A stretch of DNA of 64,000 nucleotides from CAVVXN01 sp963772585 (GCA_963772585.1 CAVYXV010000014.1:124001-188000), one strand, 5' to 3'. Numbered from the stretch's first letter, positions 25,597 to 35,167 are shown. The notes: generated by a model not told the origin, from the letters alone. Numbers and translations: made by a program.

Positions 25597-27447
25597 TCAG
25601 TTGCAGTAGCCCAGCCAGGCCGCCTTGTCTGCCAGCCTCGACCACAAGCCGCGATCCAGCAGGTCCTGCACCGTGAAGTGCTCCGAAAACCGGTCGTAGA
25701 CGGCGGTCTGCGAGAGGGGCGTGAAGAGGGGGAGGGAGAGGTCCTGGCAGTAGAGGTCCAGGATCTCGTCGGGCAGGAACTGCAGCCGGAGCTCGTAGAA
25801 CCGCTGCCGACCAACGTTGTGATCGGGGTGGGTGAAGAACCAGTCGATGAACGTGCTCCAGTCGATCAGCACGGAGTACGGCGACACGGAGTTCGGCGGC
25901 GGTTCGATGTCCTCGGCGAAGACATGCCACGCGAGAATCTCGTCCGCATGGCTCATCGTCCTCCCGATCGTCGGGAAGATGGGCACGGTGTGACCGTCCA
26001 GATGGGGTTCGCCGTCGTCGCCCCACCCGAATTGGACGTAGGCCGGGATGTTGAGAGCGCGCAGGATGGATCGATACATGGAACTCGTGCCCACGCATCC
26101 ATGCGTCCAGTGTTTTACGTCGGTCGTGCTCTCCCGCACCGTCCCCGCGAGTACCCGCTGCACCGGTTGGTGCCCGTAGTACTGCCAGTGCATGTACGAC
26201 ACTTCCATGGCCGACTTGCCGTCCGTGTCGTGGTTGTAGCTACCCGTGTGCACCAGGTTGTTCCCGCTCCACACGAGGATCCTGGTGATCGTGCCCACGT
26301 GGCTCGGTCGGATGATGTTCTGGTCCACGAAGAAGCCGAAGGTCGTCTTGGGGAACGCATGGAGGACGTTGCCCGTCCAGTAGCCCGTGTAGGAGAAGTC
26401 CGTGTAGTCCCGATGTTCGGCGTGGAAGAGCGCTTTGGACGAGAAGAGCTCGATGAGGTCGTCCGTGCCGTAGTTCAGGACCGACCAGGGGACGAAGCCG
26501 CCGATCTCCAGCGCCAGGCTGTGCGCGACGGTAGCGATGAACAGCACCCACGCCTGTTGGGGGTTCAACGCCACCATGTTGCCCCACGACGTTGGCGGAA
26601 CCATGTTGATCGACGGGTCGGGCGGGATCGCGAAGGGGGTCTGGAGGCCGCTTCCCAGCCACGTGTAATCGAAGAAGAACGACGTATCGAGGTCCTCCTT
26701 CATGGACTCCGTCCAGTCGGGGTACGCGATCGTCGCGGTCTCACCGCTCTCCAGGTCGAGCGTTTCCCACCGGATTGCGTAGGCAACCTCCGGATTCATG
26801 TCCAGCCAGCACCGCAAAACGTCGCCGGAGAGGTCGATGCCGGACGCGCCAGGGCAGTATTCGGACCACCGGAAGGGCTGTGGGCCGTTCGCCGCCAGCC
26901 AGTCGAGCCACCAGTTCGTCGAAACCGGCACCTCGCCGGGGTCCACGGCCTCCGCCGCGTAGAGGTCTCCCCGCGGGTACAAGTCGGTGTCGTGCCGGCC
27001 GGCCATCTGCCACTCCTCGACGCGGCGGTAAAGCGTGGCGCTGTCCAGGAGTGGGTCCCGGTCGGGCTCGCGCTCCTGCACGGTGAGGAGGCGGTGGAGC
27101 ACGGGCCCCTGCTTCCCATCCACGCCGTGGACGATCACCTCCAGGTCGTACACGCCGCGGGGAAGCGCGGGGATGTCCATGGCCAGCGTCCCGGTCGTCT
27201 GGCCCTCGCCGGCCGCCATGTACGAGCGTTCCCCGATCCGCACTTCCAGCGCCTCGATCCCCACGCGGTCTTCTGCCTGCGCCTGGACGTGCAGATCCCG
27301 CGTGGGTGTGCTCTGGTCGGGGACCTCCAGCGAGAGAACGACCAACCGACCAAGCCCCGCGCGCATGCCGGAGTCCGTCTCCCCGCACCCGCCGATGGCG
27401 GCGAGCAACAGCACGCTCCCCCGAAGAACCCACGTCGCCGTGCGCAT
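25597..27447 (-). CDS. Large lipoprotein with a transglutaminase-like core
   Basis: 616 residues. A lipobox ends in AIGGC at about residue 21, so it is lipid-anchored. Residues ~30-125 form a beta-sandwich (VVLSLEVPDQSTPTRDLHVQ). The central and C-terminal part contains a transglutaminase-type core: the cysteine lies in HWTHGCVGTSSMYRSILRALN and the histidine in PHLDGHTVPIF. A TAGGAT box and leader precede the ATG. Function likely peptide or polysaccharide handling at the cell surface; the exact reaction cannot be given. It stands alone between unrelated membrane protein genes. Confidence 0.65.
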   Translation of the reverse strand: MRTATWVLRGSVLLLAAIGGCGETDSGMRAGLGRLVVLSLEVPDQSTPTRDLHVQAQAEDRVGIEALEVRIGERSYMAAGEGQTTGTLAMDIPALPRGVYDLEVIVHGVDGKQGPVLHRLLTVQEREPDRDPLLDSATLYRRVEEWQMAGRHDTDLYPRGDLYAAEAVDPGEVPVSTNWWLDWLAANGPQPFRWSEYCPGASGIDLSGDVLRCWLDMNPEVAYAIRWETLDLESGETATIAYPDWTESMKEDLDTSFFFDYTWLGSGLQTPFAIPPDPSINMVPPTSWGNMVALNPQQAWVLFIATVAHSLALEIGGFVPWSVLNYGTDDLIELFSSKALFHAEHRDYTDFSYTGYWTGNVLHAFPKTTFGFFVDQNIIRPSHVGTITRILVWSGNNLVHTGSYNHDTDGKSAMEVSYMHWQYYGHQPVQRVLAGTVRESTTDVKHWTHGCVGTSSMYRSILRALNIPAYVQFGWGDDGEPHLDGHTVPIFPTIGRTMSHADEILAWHVFAEDIEPPPNSVSPYSVLIDWSTFIDWFFTHPDHNVGRQRFYELRLQFLPDEILDLYCQDLSLPLFTPLSQTAVYDRFSEHFTVQDLLDRGLWSRLADKAAWLGYCN

Positions 27448-27707
27448 GATCGAGCCTCCCCGGACGGCGGCTGCGCGCCGTTCCGCCGCGCGGCACGGAT
27501 CCTACGTGTGCGCCCCTTCCGATCGACGGTGCAGTTTGTGAACCGGGGACCAGCGTCCTGTGGCGAAGGGCTTTCGCCCGCGCGGATTCCGTCGGCGCGA
27601 CGCAGCGGGCGCGGCCGCGCTGACGTCGCGGCCCCTGCGGTTTCGGCCAACGCGCCGCCTCGGGAGCCGTCGAGCCGTGCTCTCTCGGGTGCCTCTCACC
27701 CCGCGGA

Positions 27708-28937
27708 TCAACCGCCCGAGGGGATGCCGAAGAGCACCACGGCGAGGCAGAAGAGGGCCACGAGCAGGAAGAGGGCGATGTGGGCGCGGCGTCGGGGGAG
27801 GTCGTGCCGCTCGACGGCGATCGAGAGCGCGACGCCGCTCTGGACGAGGTAGTAGAGCGCGAAGGCCTGGGACGCCAGGGTCACGATCTCGAAGACGTTC
27901 GTGTTCCAGAGGATTGCGATCGAGATGATTGCGATCAGCGGGTAGGCGTGCCGGAGGCTCAAGCGCCGTTCGGCGATGTCCTCCAGGAGCCCGGCGCACC
28001 CGACGCTGTCGGCCACCGAGGCGCTGAACTGGCTCGCCACGGCGCCCGCCGCGAGAAGGAGCGGTAGCACCAGGGCCACATGCCCCACGATCGTCACGAT
28101 GCCCGTGATGCCCGTGTCGCTCCCGAGGTAGTGGAACAGAACGGTGACCAGGGCGAAGAAGACCACGTAGACGACCGCCGAGATCCACTGCGCGTAGCGC
28201 ATGGTCTTGATCCGGGTCTCCGCGTCGAACTCGTCTCCCATGAAGCGCGACGTCTCGAAGCCCTGCACGATGATGAGCATGCCGAGCATCACCCGGATCG
28301 AGTGCCACGTGAGGGGAGGTCCTTCGACGCCGAGATGCCACGTCCCCTCCGCGATCCGAGCACCGTTGAACCAGAGGAGACCCCCGAACATCGCCGCGAT
28401 CACCGCCAGGTTGAAGCCGACCGTGTACTTCTCGACGCGCTCCACCGTGCCGAGTCCCTCGAGGAGCCCGAGGACGGCCAGGCCGGCGAGGATGGCCGTG
28501 GCGATGCCCTTTGCGAGCGTCGGATCGTGGACGCCCATCCCCGTCAGGAGGAAGTTCCCGAGCAGCACCAGGTAGTAGGCGATGGAGATGAAGTAGGCGA
28601 ACGCGAGGACGAAGTGGGAGAGCTTCTCGATGGACTGGGTGAGGCGGACCTCGACGCCCCGGGCCGGCTTCTCCAGCAGCGGCTCCACGTGGCGGATGTT
28701 GAAGCGGACGGCGGCCCCGACGAGATAGGCGGCGCCGACCAGCGCCGCCACCGCGAAGATCGCCGCATGCCCGACCTCTCCCGCGAGCAGCGGCACGGAC
28801 ACGAGGAACCCGCTGCCAATGATGGAGGCGAGCGGTGTCACCGTCGCCCGCCAGCTCCGGGCCCTCTCCAGCCGCTTCGAGAGGAGGACGACCGCCGCCG
28901 CCACCCCGACCACCACGACGACGACGTCGCTCGCCAC
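27708..28937 (-). CDS. APC-superfamily-like multispan transporter
   Basis: 409 residues with about eleven membrane helices. The first helix region contains the unwound-type sequence IIGSGFLVSVPLLAGEVG, as in APC/LeuT-fold carriers, and the later VLGMLIIVQGFETSRFMGDEFD segment fits the helix-6 region. Start taken at GTG 28937. Substrate unknown; an amino-acid or amine transporter is the usual case for this fold. No binding protein or kinase lies nearby, so a secondary transporter is expected. It is divergent from the blaI-like gene; the 211 bp between them carry the operator. Confidence 0.7.
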   Translation of the reverse strand: MASDVVVVVVGVAAAVVLLSKRLERARSWRATVTPLASIIGSGFLVSVPLLAGEVGHAAIFAVAALVGAAYLVGAAVRFNIRHVEPLLEKPARGVEVRLTQSIEKLSHFVLAFAYFISIAYYLVLLGNFLLTGMGVHDPTLAKGIATAILAGLAVLGLLEGLGTVERVEKYTVGFNLAVIAAMFGGLLWFNGARIAEGTWHLGVEGPPLTWHSIRVMLGMLIIVQGFETSRFMGDEFDAETRIKTMRYAQWISAVVYVVFFALVTVLFHYLGSDTGITGIVTIVGHVALVLPLLLAAGAVASQFSASVADSVGCAGLLEDIAERRLSLRHAYPLIAIISIAILWNTNVFEIVTLASQAFALYYLVQSGVALSIAVERHDLPRRRAHIALFLLVALFCLAVVLFGIPSGG

Positions 28938-29097
28938 CCGCCCAGGCCTCCGTGGTTTGCTCCCCGCCCGCCAGTCTAGTCGGCCTGGGCCCGTTCCTCG
29001 GGGACGGGCGCGTCGCGGGGCCGACCGGGACCGACCGCCGCAACTGGCGGGGCGTACGGGGGTTGGGAGCCCATGGGCCCATGGCCCCGGATCGCAC

Positions 29098-29138
29098 TTG
29101 ACAGCGAGGCGGTTCCCGTGTGATTACGTTTGTAGTCA
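29098..29138 (+). promoter_or_regulatory. Promoter with BlaI-type operator
   Basis: TTGACA (29098-29103) is followed after 17 nt by a -10 region that lies inside a palindrome, TGATTACGTTTGTAGTCA (29121-29138), with arms TGAnTAC/GTAnTCA. This resembles the BlaI/MecI operator (TACAnnTGTA core). It is 11 nt before the start of the regulator gene, so the regulator should repress itself and the peptidase gene. Confidence 0.75.
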
Positions 29139-29148
29139 AGGAGGTGCC

Positions 29149-29526
29149 ATGCCGGAGTTGCCCCGGATCTCGGACGCGGAGTGGGAGGTCATGCGCGTGC
29201 TGTGGGCGCGCGGGGAGGCGACGGCGGGGGAGGTCGCCGAGGAGGTCCGGCGCGACCGCACCTGGTCCGAACGGACGGTCAAGTCGCTCCTCTCCCGCCT
29301 CGTGAAGAAGAGGGCCCTCGGCTACGAGGCGGAGGGGAACCGCTACCGCTACCGCCCCCTCGTCACGGAGGAGGAGTGCGTGCGCGAGGCGAGTCGCTCC
29401 TTCCTCGACCGCGTCTTCGGCGGTACCGGCGCTTCCGCCGTGCTCGCGTTCGTGCGGGAGGCCGACCTCACGAAGGAGGAACGGGAGGAACTGCTGCGGC
29501 TGCTCGAAGAGGAGGAGGAGAAGTGA
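29149..29526 (+). CDS. BlaI/MecI/CopY-family transcriptional repressor
   Basis: 125 residues. A winged helix in the first ~75 residues, ISDAEWEVMRVLWARGEATAGEV and RTVKSLLSRLVKKRALGYEAEGNRYRY, is typical of the family; the rest is a dimerisation helix region ending in a Glu-rich tail. The ATG follows AAGGAGGTG. Repressors of this family are inactivated by proteolysis triggered by an M56 membrane peptidase, here encoded next with GTGA overlap. The operator is described at 29121-29138. The signal need not be a beta-lactam. Confidence 0.9.
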   Translation: MPELPRISDAEWEVMRVLWARGEATAGEVAEEVRRDRTWSERTVKSLLSRLVKKRALGYEAEGNRYRYRPLVTEEECVREASRSFLDRVFGGTGASAVLAFVREADLTKEEREELLRLLEEEEEK

Positions 29527-31733
29527 ACGCCCTCCTCTCCCTCGTGGTGCGCCGCCTCGTCGAGATCTCGTGGCAGGTCGCGCTCCTCGTGCTGGCGGTC
29601 CTGCTCGTCCAGGCGCTGCTCTCCCGCCGGCTTCCGCCCCGGTGGCGGTACGCGCTCTGGTGGATCGTCGTGCTGCGCTGCGTGCTCCCCGTCCTCCCGC
29701 AGTCGCCCTGGAGCGTCTACGCGCTCTTCGACCGAGAGTCCGCGGCGGCGAAAGCCCTCCCCTCCCCGGCGCCCACCCGGCCCGTGACGACGACGCCGTC
29801 GGGCCCGATCCCCATCGACGCTCCCCGCGCGGCAACCCCAGACCACGCGACGACGGCTCGTATCCGCGTCTCGCCCGCCGACCGGCCCGCGAATCCGTGG
29901 ATGCTCGCGGGTTGGGCGTGGCTCGTCGGCGCGACCGCCTCCCTCCTCCTGCTGCTGGCCCGGGAAGCGGCGCTCTTCCGCCGACTCCGCTCGCTCGCGC
30001 CCATCGAGGCCGGAGCGGTGGTCGGCCTCGCGGACGACTGCCGGCGACGGATCGGGATTCGGCGACGGATCCGGCTTCTTCGCACACCCGGCGGCGAGGT
30101 TCCCGGGACGACGGGTCTCTTCCGGCCCGCGATCCTGCTCTCGGACGACGCCCTCGCTCGTCTCCCGGACGACGCCCTCCGTGCCGTCCTGCTCCACGAG
30201 ATGGAACACGTGAGACGCCACGATGCGCTCGTCTCGCGGGGGCTGGACCTCCTCGGCGCGGTCTACTGGTTTCATCCCCTGGTCCGCCTCGCGCTCGGGC
30301 GCCTCCGCGCCGAACGGGAGACCGTCCGCGACCTCGCCGCGCTGAGGCACGCCCCCGACCTCACCGCCCGGAGCTACGGCCGGACGATCCTCGCGCTCCT
30401 CGACAAGGGGACCCGAGGGCGACCGGCGCCGCTCGTCTCCCTGCTTTCCCGCAATCGCGACATCCACCGGAGGATCACCATGCTCGTCCGCTTCTCCGAT
30501 CGTCCCCGGCGCGGCCTCCTCCTGGGCGCCGCTCTGACCGGGTTCCTCGCGCTGATCACGCTGACCGGCGCGGGTCCCGCCGCCGGCCAGCCCGGCGACG
30601 ACCGGACCCCGGCGCCCCGGCCTCCGGCCCGCGGAGCCGAGTCCACGCCGCCTCCCTCCCCGGCCGAGCCCCTCGTGCGCATTCCGGTGGAGTTCCAGAG
30701 CCCGCCCACGGAGCAGGAGGAGAAGCTGCGCGGACGGCTGGGTGTGGAGAAGGTGTCCTTCACCTTCCGGCAGACGCCGCTGCCCGCGTGCCTCGCCTTC
30801 CTCGCCACGCAGACGCACATCAACTTCTTCCTCTCTCCCACGGCGCGGGACAACACCGATGGGGAGGCGATCACCCTCACCGTGGGGGACATGCCGCTGG
30901 AGCGGGCGCTCGACGTGCTGACCGCACAGCTCCACGTCGACTACGTGGTACGGGGTGACGTGGTCGAGATCGCCGCGCCCGGGGAGCCCGTGCTCTACGA
31001 GAAGCGCATCTACGGCATGAAGCCCCTGCTCGACATGCGGGAGGCCGACGACGACGGCGAAGAGCAGTTCTACGACCGGCTCGCCGACGTGATCCAGTCG
31101 TACGTGATCCCCGAGGCCTGGGAGGAAGACCCCGCCACGCTTCGGATCTGGGCCGGACTCCTCGTCGTCAACCAGACGGCACGGGTGCACCGTCGGCTCG
31201 AGCGCTTCCTGACCGGACTCGTGAACCGGGGCCGGGGGACGCGCGAGTCGCCCGGCGAATCGCCCGAGCTCGCGGTCGCGCTGGCGAAGCCCCTCTCGCT
31301 CTCGCTCCAGGACGTGCCCCTGTCCGAGGTCGTCGCCACCCTCCAGCGAGACATCGGTGTCCCGGTGCGGATCTCCGAGAACCTCCCCGCCGAGACCTAC
31401 GCCACGCTGCAGGTGGAGGATCTTCCCGCCCGCACCGCCCTGCGCCTCGTCGCCAGCCAGGCCGGTGGTGTCGTGGAGGTGCAGCGGGACGCCGTGCTCC
31501 TCACCGACCGACCCTCGATGGAGCTCAGGATCTACGACATTCGCCGGCTCTTCCCCAGCGCGGAGGGCGAGGAACTCGTGGATCTCATCGGTGAGTTCAC
31601 CCAAAGCTCCATGTGGGACCTCGACGGCGCGCGCATGGAGTACTGGCTGGGCCTGCTCCTGATCACCCAGACCCCGGAGAACCAGACCGAGATCGCCGCC
31701 TTCCTCGATACCCTCCGCCGCGCCCGCAAGTGA
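29523..31733 (+). CDS. M56 (BlaR1-like) membrane metallopeptidase fused to secretin-type STN domains
   Basis: 736 residues from GTG 29523, overlapping the repressor stop. The N-terminal part has three or four membrane helices and the zinc motif LLHEMEHVRRHD (HExxH, residues ~222-233) of family M56, which cleaves the BlaI-type repressor. After a further helix (~337-357) and a Pro-rich linker, the periplasmic part has two STN-like domains (FRQTPLPACLAFLATQTHINF and LSLQDVPLSEVVATLQRDIGV), as found at the N-terminus of secretins and TonB receptors. BlaR1 proper has a penicillin-binding domain there instead, so the signal must differ. A fusion of this kind is common in Planctomycetota. Confidence 0.85.
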   Translation: MNALLSLVVRRLVEISWQVALLVLAVLLVQALLSRRLPPRWRYALWWIVVLRCVLPVLPQSPWSVYALFDRESAAAKALPSPAPTRPVTTTPSGPIPIDAPRAATPDHATTARIRVSPADRPANPWMLAGWAWLVGATASLLLLLAREAALFRRLRSLAPIEAGAVVGLADDCRRRIGIRRRIRLLRTPGGEVPGTTGLFRPAILLSDDALARLPDDALRAVLLHEMEHVRRHDALVSRGLDLLGAVYWFHPLVRLALGRLRAERETVRDLAALRHAPDLTARSYGRTILALLDKGTRGRPAPLVSLLSRNRDIHRRITMLVRFSDRPRRGLLLGAALTGFLALITLTGAGPAAGQPGDDRTPAPRPPARGAESTPPPSPAEPLVRIPVEFQSPPTEQEEKLRGRLGVEKVSFTFRQTPLPACLAFLATQTHINFFLSPTARDNTDGEAITLTVGDMPLERALDVLTAQLHVDYVVRGDVVEIAAPGEPVLYEKRIYGMKPLLDMREADDDGEEQFYDRLADVIQSYVIPEAWEEDPATLRIWAGLLVVNQTARVHRRLERFLTGLVNRGRGTRESPGESPELAVALAKPLSLSLQDVPLSEVVATLQRDIGVPVRISENLPAETYATLQVEDLPARTALRLVASQAGGVVEVQRDAVLLTDRPSMELRIYDIRRLFPSAEGEELVDLIGEFTQSSMWDLDGARMEYWLGLLLITQTPENQTEIAAFLDTLRRARK

Positions 31734-32057
31734 CATCGGGCGCCCCCCGAAGCCGCCCCTGCCCTCTCCTCGGACCGATCGCCGCCGCACGGCCGGCGGC
31801 GAGGCGTGGACGCCCGGGGACACGAACCGCCCACCCGCCCTGGGGCGCTCGGGGCGCGCGTGCGTCCATGCCCGCATGCTCGTGACGGAGCTCGGCCGGC
31901 ATCGCGCACGGCGCGGCGGGAAGACGCCGTCAGCGCCCATCGGCCCGCCGCGTTCGTGAGAGTTGACGATCCGCCGCTCCCTTGACGGGACGGAAGCCGC
32001 GCGATTGTGCGAAGAGGGGGCTCTTGCTACGGTCGCGACGGGCTCGTCGCCGGGAGT
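31734..32057. other. Non-coding stretch
   Basis: No gene. It contains two TTGACG hexamers (near 31963 and 31983), the second followed after ~17 nt by ATTGT, so a promoter for the serine hydrolase gene is possible but weak. Confidence 0.4.
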
Positions 32058-33752
32058 ATGCCGATGTCGGGTGCGTCTCGATCCCTCTGCGTCCTCTCCC
32101 TGTGCGCCATGACGCTAGGGCCGCTCGCCTGCGGCGGCGGCCAGGACGCTTTGAACCTGCAGGTCCCCTGCCTGGTCGCGCACCCGATCGTCTGCGAGAC
32201 GGACGAACAGGCCTACCTGCAGATCGGAGGCGCGTTCGACCAGCTCCGTCACGACGAGGGAATGGGCCAGGTGCCCACCAAGATGACGAAGGCAATCGAC
32301 CGGTTCGTGAAGCAGCAGATGTGCGCCCAGCGGATCGCCGGGCTCGGGCTGGGGATCGTGTGGCAGGGCAACCTCGTCTACGTGAAGGGCTATGGCCTCG
32401 CGCGCGGCTACGAGACGCCCTCCACGCAGGACGACGTTCCGGTCCGCGGACAGCGAACGCGCTTCCGCTGGGCTTCGCTGTCCAAGAGCGTCACCGCCCT
32501 CGCCTCCGTCATCGCCACGCAGGATCCCGACGTCTCCTACGACCTGGACGCCGACCTCGCCGACCACTACCGCTGCGCGAACCAGTCCTGCGACTACGTC
32601 CTCCCGATCTTCTCCTACGACAATTGGGACCCCAATCTCCAGAGCGACGACTGGCCCATCCCCAAGAGCGTCATCCCCCAGGTTCCGCTCTACGCACTCA
32701 CACCCCGTAAGCTCCTGGCCAACCGCTGCGGCGTGATGCACTACGGCGACGGCGATCCGAACACGCCCAGCGAGGTGCCCAGCGAGGCGGACCGCGCCGC
32801 CCACGATGGATTCGTCTGGGCCGTGGACTACTTCACGCCCAAGCCGCTCCTCTACCTGCCGACCACGACCTACTGGTACTCGTCGTTCGGCTTCAACATG
32901 GCGGGAGCGGCGCTCGATCACGCCGTGCCCGACTCGTTCTGGGCGTACGTCCAGGACAAGATCGTGAGCCGGACCCAGCCCGTATCGATGCTCTACTTCC
33001 ACCCGGACGACACGAACGACGCGCAGTACGGCATGGCGCCGTGGAACACGACGCAGTACCGCGCGTACGGCTATACGATCGACGCGAACGACGACGTCGT
33101 GGAGAACACGACGCCGAGCGACGTGAGCTACAAGCTGCCTTCGGGCGGCTTCATCTCGACGACCGCCGACCTCGCTCTCTACGCCCACGGCCTGTTGAAG
33201 AACCTCTTCCTGGATGCGGCGGGAACCGAGGACCTCTGGACGCCCCAGGCGAACATCGTCAAGGGGCTCCCGGGGAACCCGACGACGGGTTACGCCCTCG
33301 GGTTCACCGCCGCGCAGCGAAGCGGCGAGCGTCTGGTCTGGCACAACGGGGGCCAGGAAGACACCGCTACGCAGATGAACCTGTTTCCCGACGGCGAGGA
33401 CCCCGCCGTGGGCGAGTTGGGGCTCGTGGTGATGTCGAACTCCGAGTACCTGGACCGCTCGGCCATCCTCAACGGGGTCGAGGACCTCCTCCGGCATCCC
33501 TACCAGGGCCAGGATCTCGTCTTCGAGGGAACGGACCCCCAGAACGTCGACTACACCACGATGGACGAGCTCGCGCGCCACGACCCCGCCGATGGCCCCT
33601 ACGTGGACGGAGGGCGGTACGACGACCCGGAGGAGGACGGCTACCGCGACCCGACCTTCGGGGTCGTCGAGCACCGCTACAACCCGGACTACCGGTGGGG
33701 GCCACCCGTCCGCTCCCCGGAGCTCCCCCGCGACGACGGCCCGGAGCGGTAG
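32058..33752 (+). CDS. Serine hydrolase / beta-lactamase-like lipoprotein (class C fold)
   Basis: 564 residues; start at ATG 32058 after GGGAG. A lipobox ending in PLAC at about residue 25 predicts a lipoprotein. The active-site motifs are present: SLSK (SxxK) in RFRWASLSKSVTAL, YSSFGF for the Y-x-N/S motif, and HNGG for the late KTG-equivalent. Residues after ~450 form a charged C-terminal tail. Such proteins include D-alanyl peptidases and esterases as well as beta-lactamases. Proximity to the BlaI/M56 pair is suggestive, but there is a 324-bp gap and no second operator visible. Confidence 0.8.
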   Translation: MPMSGASRSLCVLSLCAMTLGPLACGGGQDALNLQVPCLVAHPIVCETDEQAYLQIGGAFDQLRHDEGMGQVPTKMTKAIDRFVKQQMCAQRIAGLGLGIVWQGNLVYVKGYGLARGYETPSTQDDVPVRGQRTRFRWASLSKSVTALASVIATQDPDVSYDLDADLADHYRCANQSCDYVLPIFSYDNWDPNLQSDDWPIPKSVIPQVPLYALTPRKLLANRCGVMHYGDGDPNTPSEVPSEADRAAHDGFVWAVDYFTPKPLLYLPTTTYWYSSFGFNMAGAALDHAVPDSFWAYVQDKIVSRTQPVSMLYFHPDDTNDAQYGMAPWNTTQYRAYGYTIDANDDVVENTTPSDVSYKLPSGGFISTTADLALYAHGLLKNLFLDAAGTEDLWTPQANIVKGLPGNPTTGYALGFTAAQRSGERLVWHNGGQEDTATQMNLFPDGEDPAVGELGLVVMSNSEYLDRSAILNGVEDLLRHPYQGQDLVFEGTDPQNVDYTTMDELARHDPADGPYVDGGRYDDPEEDGYRDPTFGVVEHRYNPDYRWGPPVRSPELPRDDGPER

Positions 33753-33882
33753 CCCCCGGCCGCGCCCCCCCGTAGGCCGCGTCTCCGGTTTCTTCCCACC
33801 GTCGCCCCGCGCTCGTTCGCCCCGGTCGTGCCGCCCGGGGAAGACCATGGGGGGAGCCATCGCCGCCCGGCGCCGCCGGCGG

Positions 33883-33888
33883 TAGAAT
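33883..33888 (+). promoter_or_regulatory. Candidate -10 box for leaderless transcription
   Basis: TAGAAT six nt before ATG 33895, with no ribosome-binding site between. Same layout as its paralog at 41999 (TATGGT, five nt). Confidence 0.5.
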
Positions 33889-33894
33889 TCCTCC

Positions 33895-34173
33895 ATGCGG
33901 TACCGGCACCCCAAGGCCGAGTTTCACGCGAGCGGGATCTGGGGAGGCATCGGGACGCGCCCCTCTCCGGAGGTCTGGACCCCGACCGTCGAGGAGGAGT
34001 CGCCCCCCGAGGAGGCCGTTCCGCCCCGCTTCCGAGGACTGCGCATCCACCGCACGATCTCCCGACGCCTGCTTGGGAGCGAGGGCAGCGGCATCCCCCT
34101 TCCCGCCCTTCTCATCCTCGCTTTCCTGGTGATCGGCCCCGCGTTGATCTTCCTGTCGATGTTCTTCCTCTGA
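33895..34173 (+). CDS. 92-residue single-span membrane protein, paralog 1
   Basis: No known family recognised. The N-terminal 25 residues, MRYRHPKAEFHASGIWGGIG and following TRP, are nearly identical to a second 92-residue protein at 41999-42277. A variable acidic segment (PTVEEESPPEE) follows, then a basic stretch with LRIHRTISRRLLG, then SEGSG and one C-terminal hydrophobic helix (residues ~70-92). Both copies have the same length and layout, so the gene is real and the motif HASGIWGGIGTRP is probably functional. No Shine-Dalgarno; TAGAAT precedes the ATG. Likely an inner-membrane tail-anchored protein. Confidence 0.7.
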   Translation: MRYRHPKAEFHASGIWGGIGTRPSPEVWTPTVEEESPPEEAVPPRFRGLRIHRTISRRLLGSEGSGIPLPALLILAFLVIGPALIFLSMFFL

Positions 34174-34336
34174 CGGTCCCTTGCACCGCGTTCCCCTCCG
34201 GTCCGGCGCGAGGGCGAGCCCCACCCCGCCGGTCGTGTCCTCGCTTCACGAGCGGCATCCTTCGATGCGCGCTCGGTCGGCCCCCGGTGACCGAGGGCGA
34301 CGCGCGATGCCACGCCGACTGGGGGGGGCGTGCGGG

Positions 34337-35167
34337 CTAGAACGAGAAGGTGAGCGACAAGCCGAACCAGAGGCTGTCCGGATGGGACACCGCGTCCCGA
34401 AGGGCGCCGTCCAAGAGGGACGACCAGTGAATCGACGCGGCGACCGTGGCCTGCCGGGTGAGTCGGTACGGGACGATCAGCCCCAGCGTGAGATCGGCGA
34501 AGCCGTTGGTGTCGCTGTCGTAGTAGGCCCGGTTGTGGTCCTTCGATCCCCAGCCGATGGAAGCATCCAACTCCGGCGACACACCTCGGCACTCGCCCCA
34601 GCAGAACGGGTCCTCGAGGGTGTACGAGCCCGAGAGCGCGATGTAGGTCCCCTCGACGGCGTCGATGTCCTGGTAGACGGTGATCGTCGGGCTCAGAGGA
34701 ACGTCGAGCGTCACGCCCGCGAACAACTCCGTGGTCTGGTCCTCGCCTGTCGGGAAGAGGTAGGTCACCGCCCCCAACGTGACGTCGAACCGCTGGATGG
34801 CGAAGGTGTACGATCCGGTCAGATCGACTTCCGTGAACTTGCCCTGTTCCCCGTTCGTGTCCTCGAGATCGAAGTTGGCCCAGACGTTCAGGGCGAACCC
34901 GCAGGCGGAGACGTCGAGCGTGGGCTGCGCCACGAAGCCGTCCACGATGCGGAGTCCACGCCACACGTACATCGAGTACACCCCCAGATCGAGCGTGACT
35001 TCGCCGTCGATGTCCCCGGCGCACTCGGGTGCCCGGGTGTACTCCCCCTGGGGGCTCCCGTCCGTCGCGTTCGGCGGGCCATCCGCCGCCCAGGCGCGCG
35101 AAGCGGTGAGCAGACCCGCGGCGACGAGAAGGATCGGCAGGACAGGGAGGAGTCGTCGGGCCGGCAT
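34337..35167 (-). CDS. Outer-membrane beta-barrel protein of the TIGR02001 type
   Basis: 276 residues. Signal peptide to about residue 27 (ILLVAAGLLTASRAWA). The mature protein alternates short amphipathic strands and ends with the outer-membrane terminal strand LWFGLSLTFSF, a phenylalanine at the end as BamA recognition needs. YSMYVWRGLRI near residue 63 matches the conserved Y-x-WRG motif of this family. It follows amtB by 52 bp on the same strand, a common pairing, so a link to ammonium or nitrogen supply is likely. ATG after AAGGA. Confidence 0.78.
   Translation of the reverse strand: MPARRLLPVLPILLVAAGLLTASRAWAADGPPNATDGSPQGEYTRAPECAGDIDGEVTLDLGVYSMYVWRGLRIVDGFVAQPTLDVSACGFALNVWANFDLEDTNGEQGKFTEVDLTGSYTFAIQRFDVTLGAVTYLFPTGEDQTTELFAGVTLDVPLSPTITVYQDIDAVEGTYIALSGSYTLEDPFCWGECRGVSPELDASIGWGSKDHNRAYYDSDTNGFADLTLGLIVPYRLTRQATVAASIHWSSLLDGALRDAVSHPDSLWFGLSLTFSF

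Noticed and set aside
27502..30087. Very long minus-strand ORF of 861 codons opposite the transporter, blaI and M56 genes
   Set aside because: Arg/Gly/Pro-rich antisense shadow typical of GC-rich DNA; the three genes it overlaps have clear motifs.
32058..33752. Calling the serine hydrolase a resistance beta-lactamase under BlaI control
   Set aside because: Motifs fit the broad class C fold, but no BlaI operator is visible before the gene and the neighbouring M56 protein lacks a penicillin-binding sensor.
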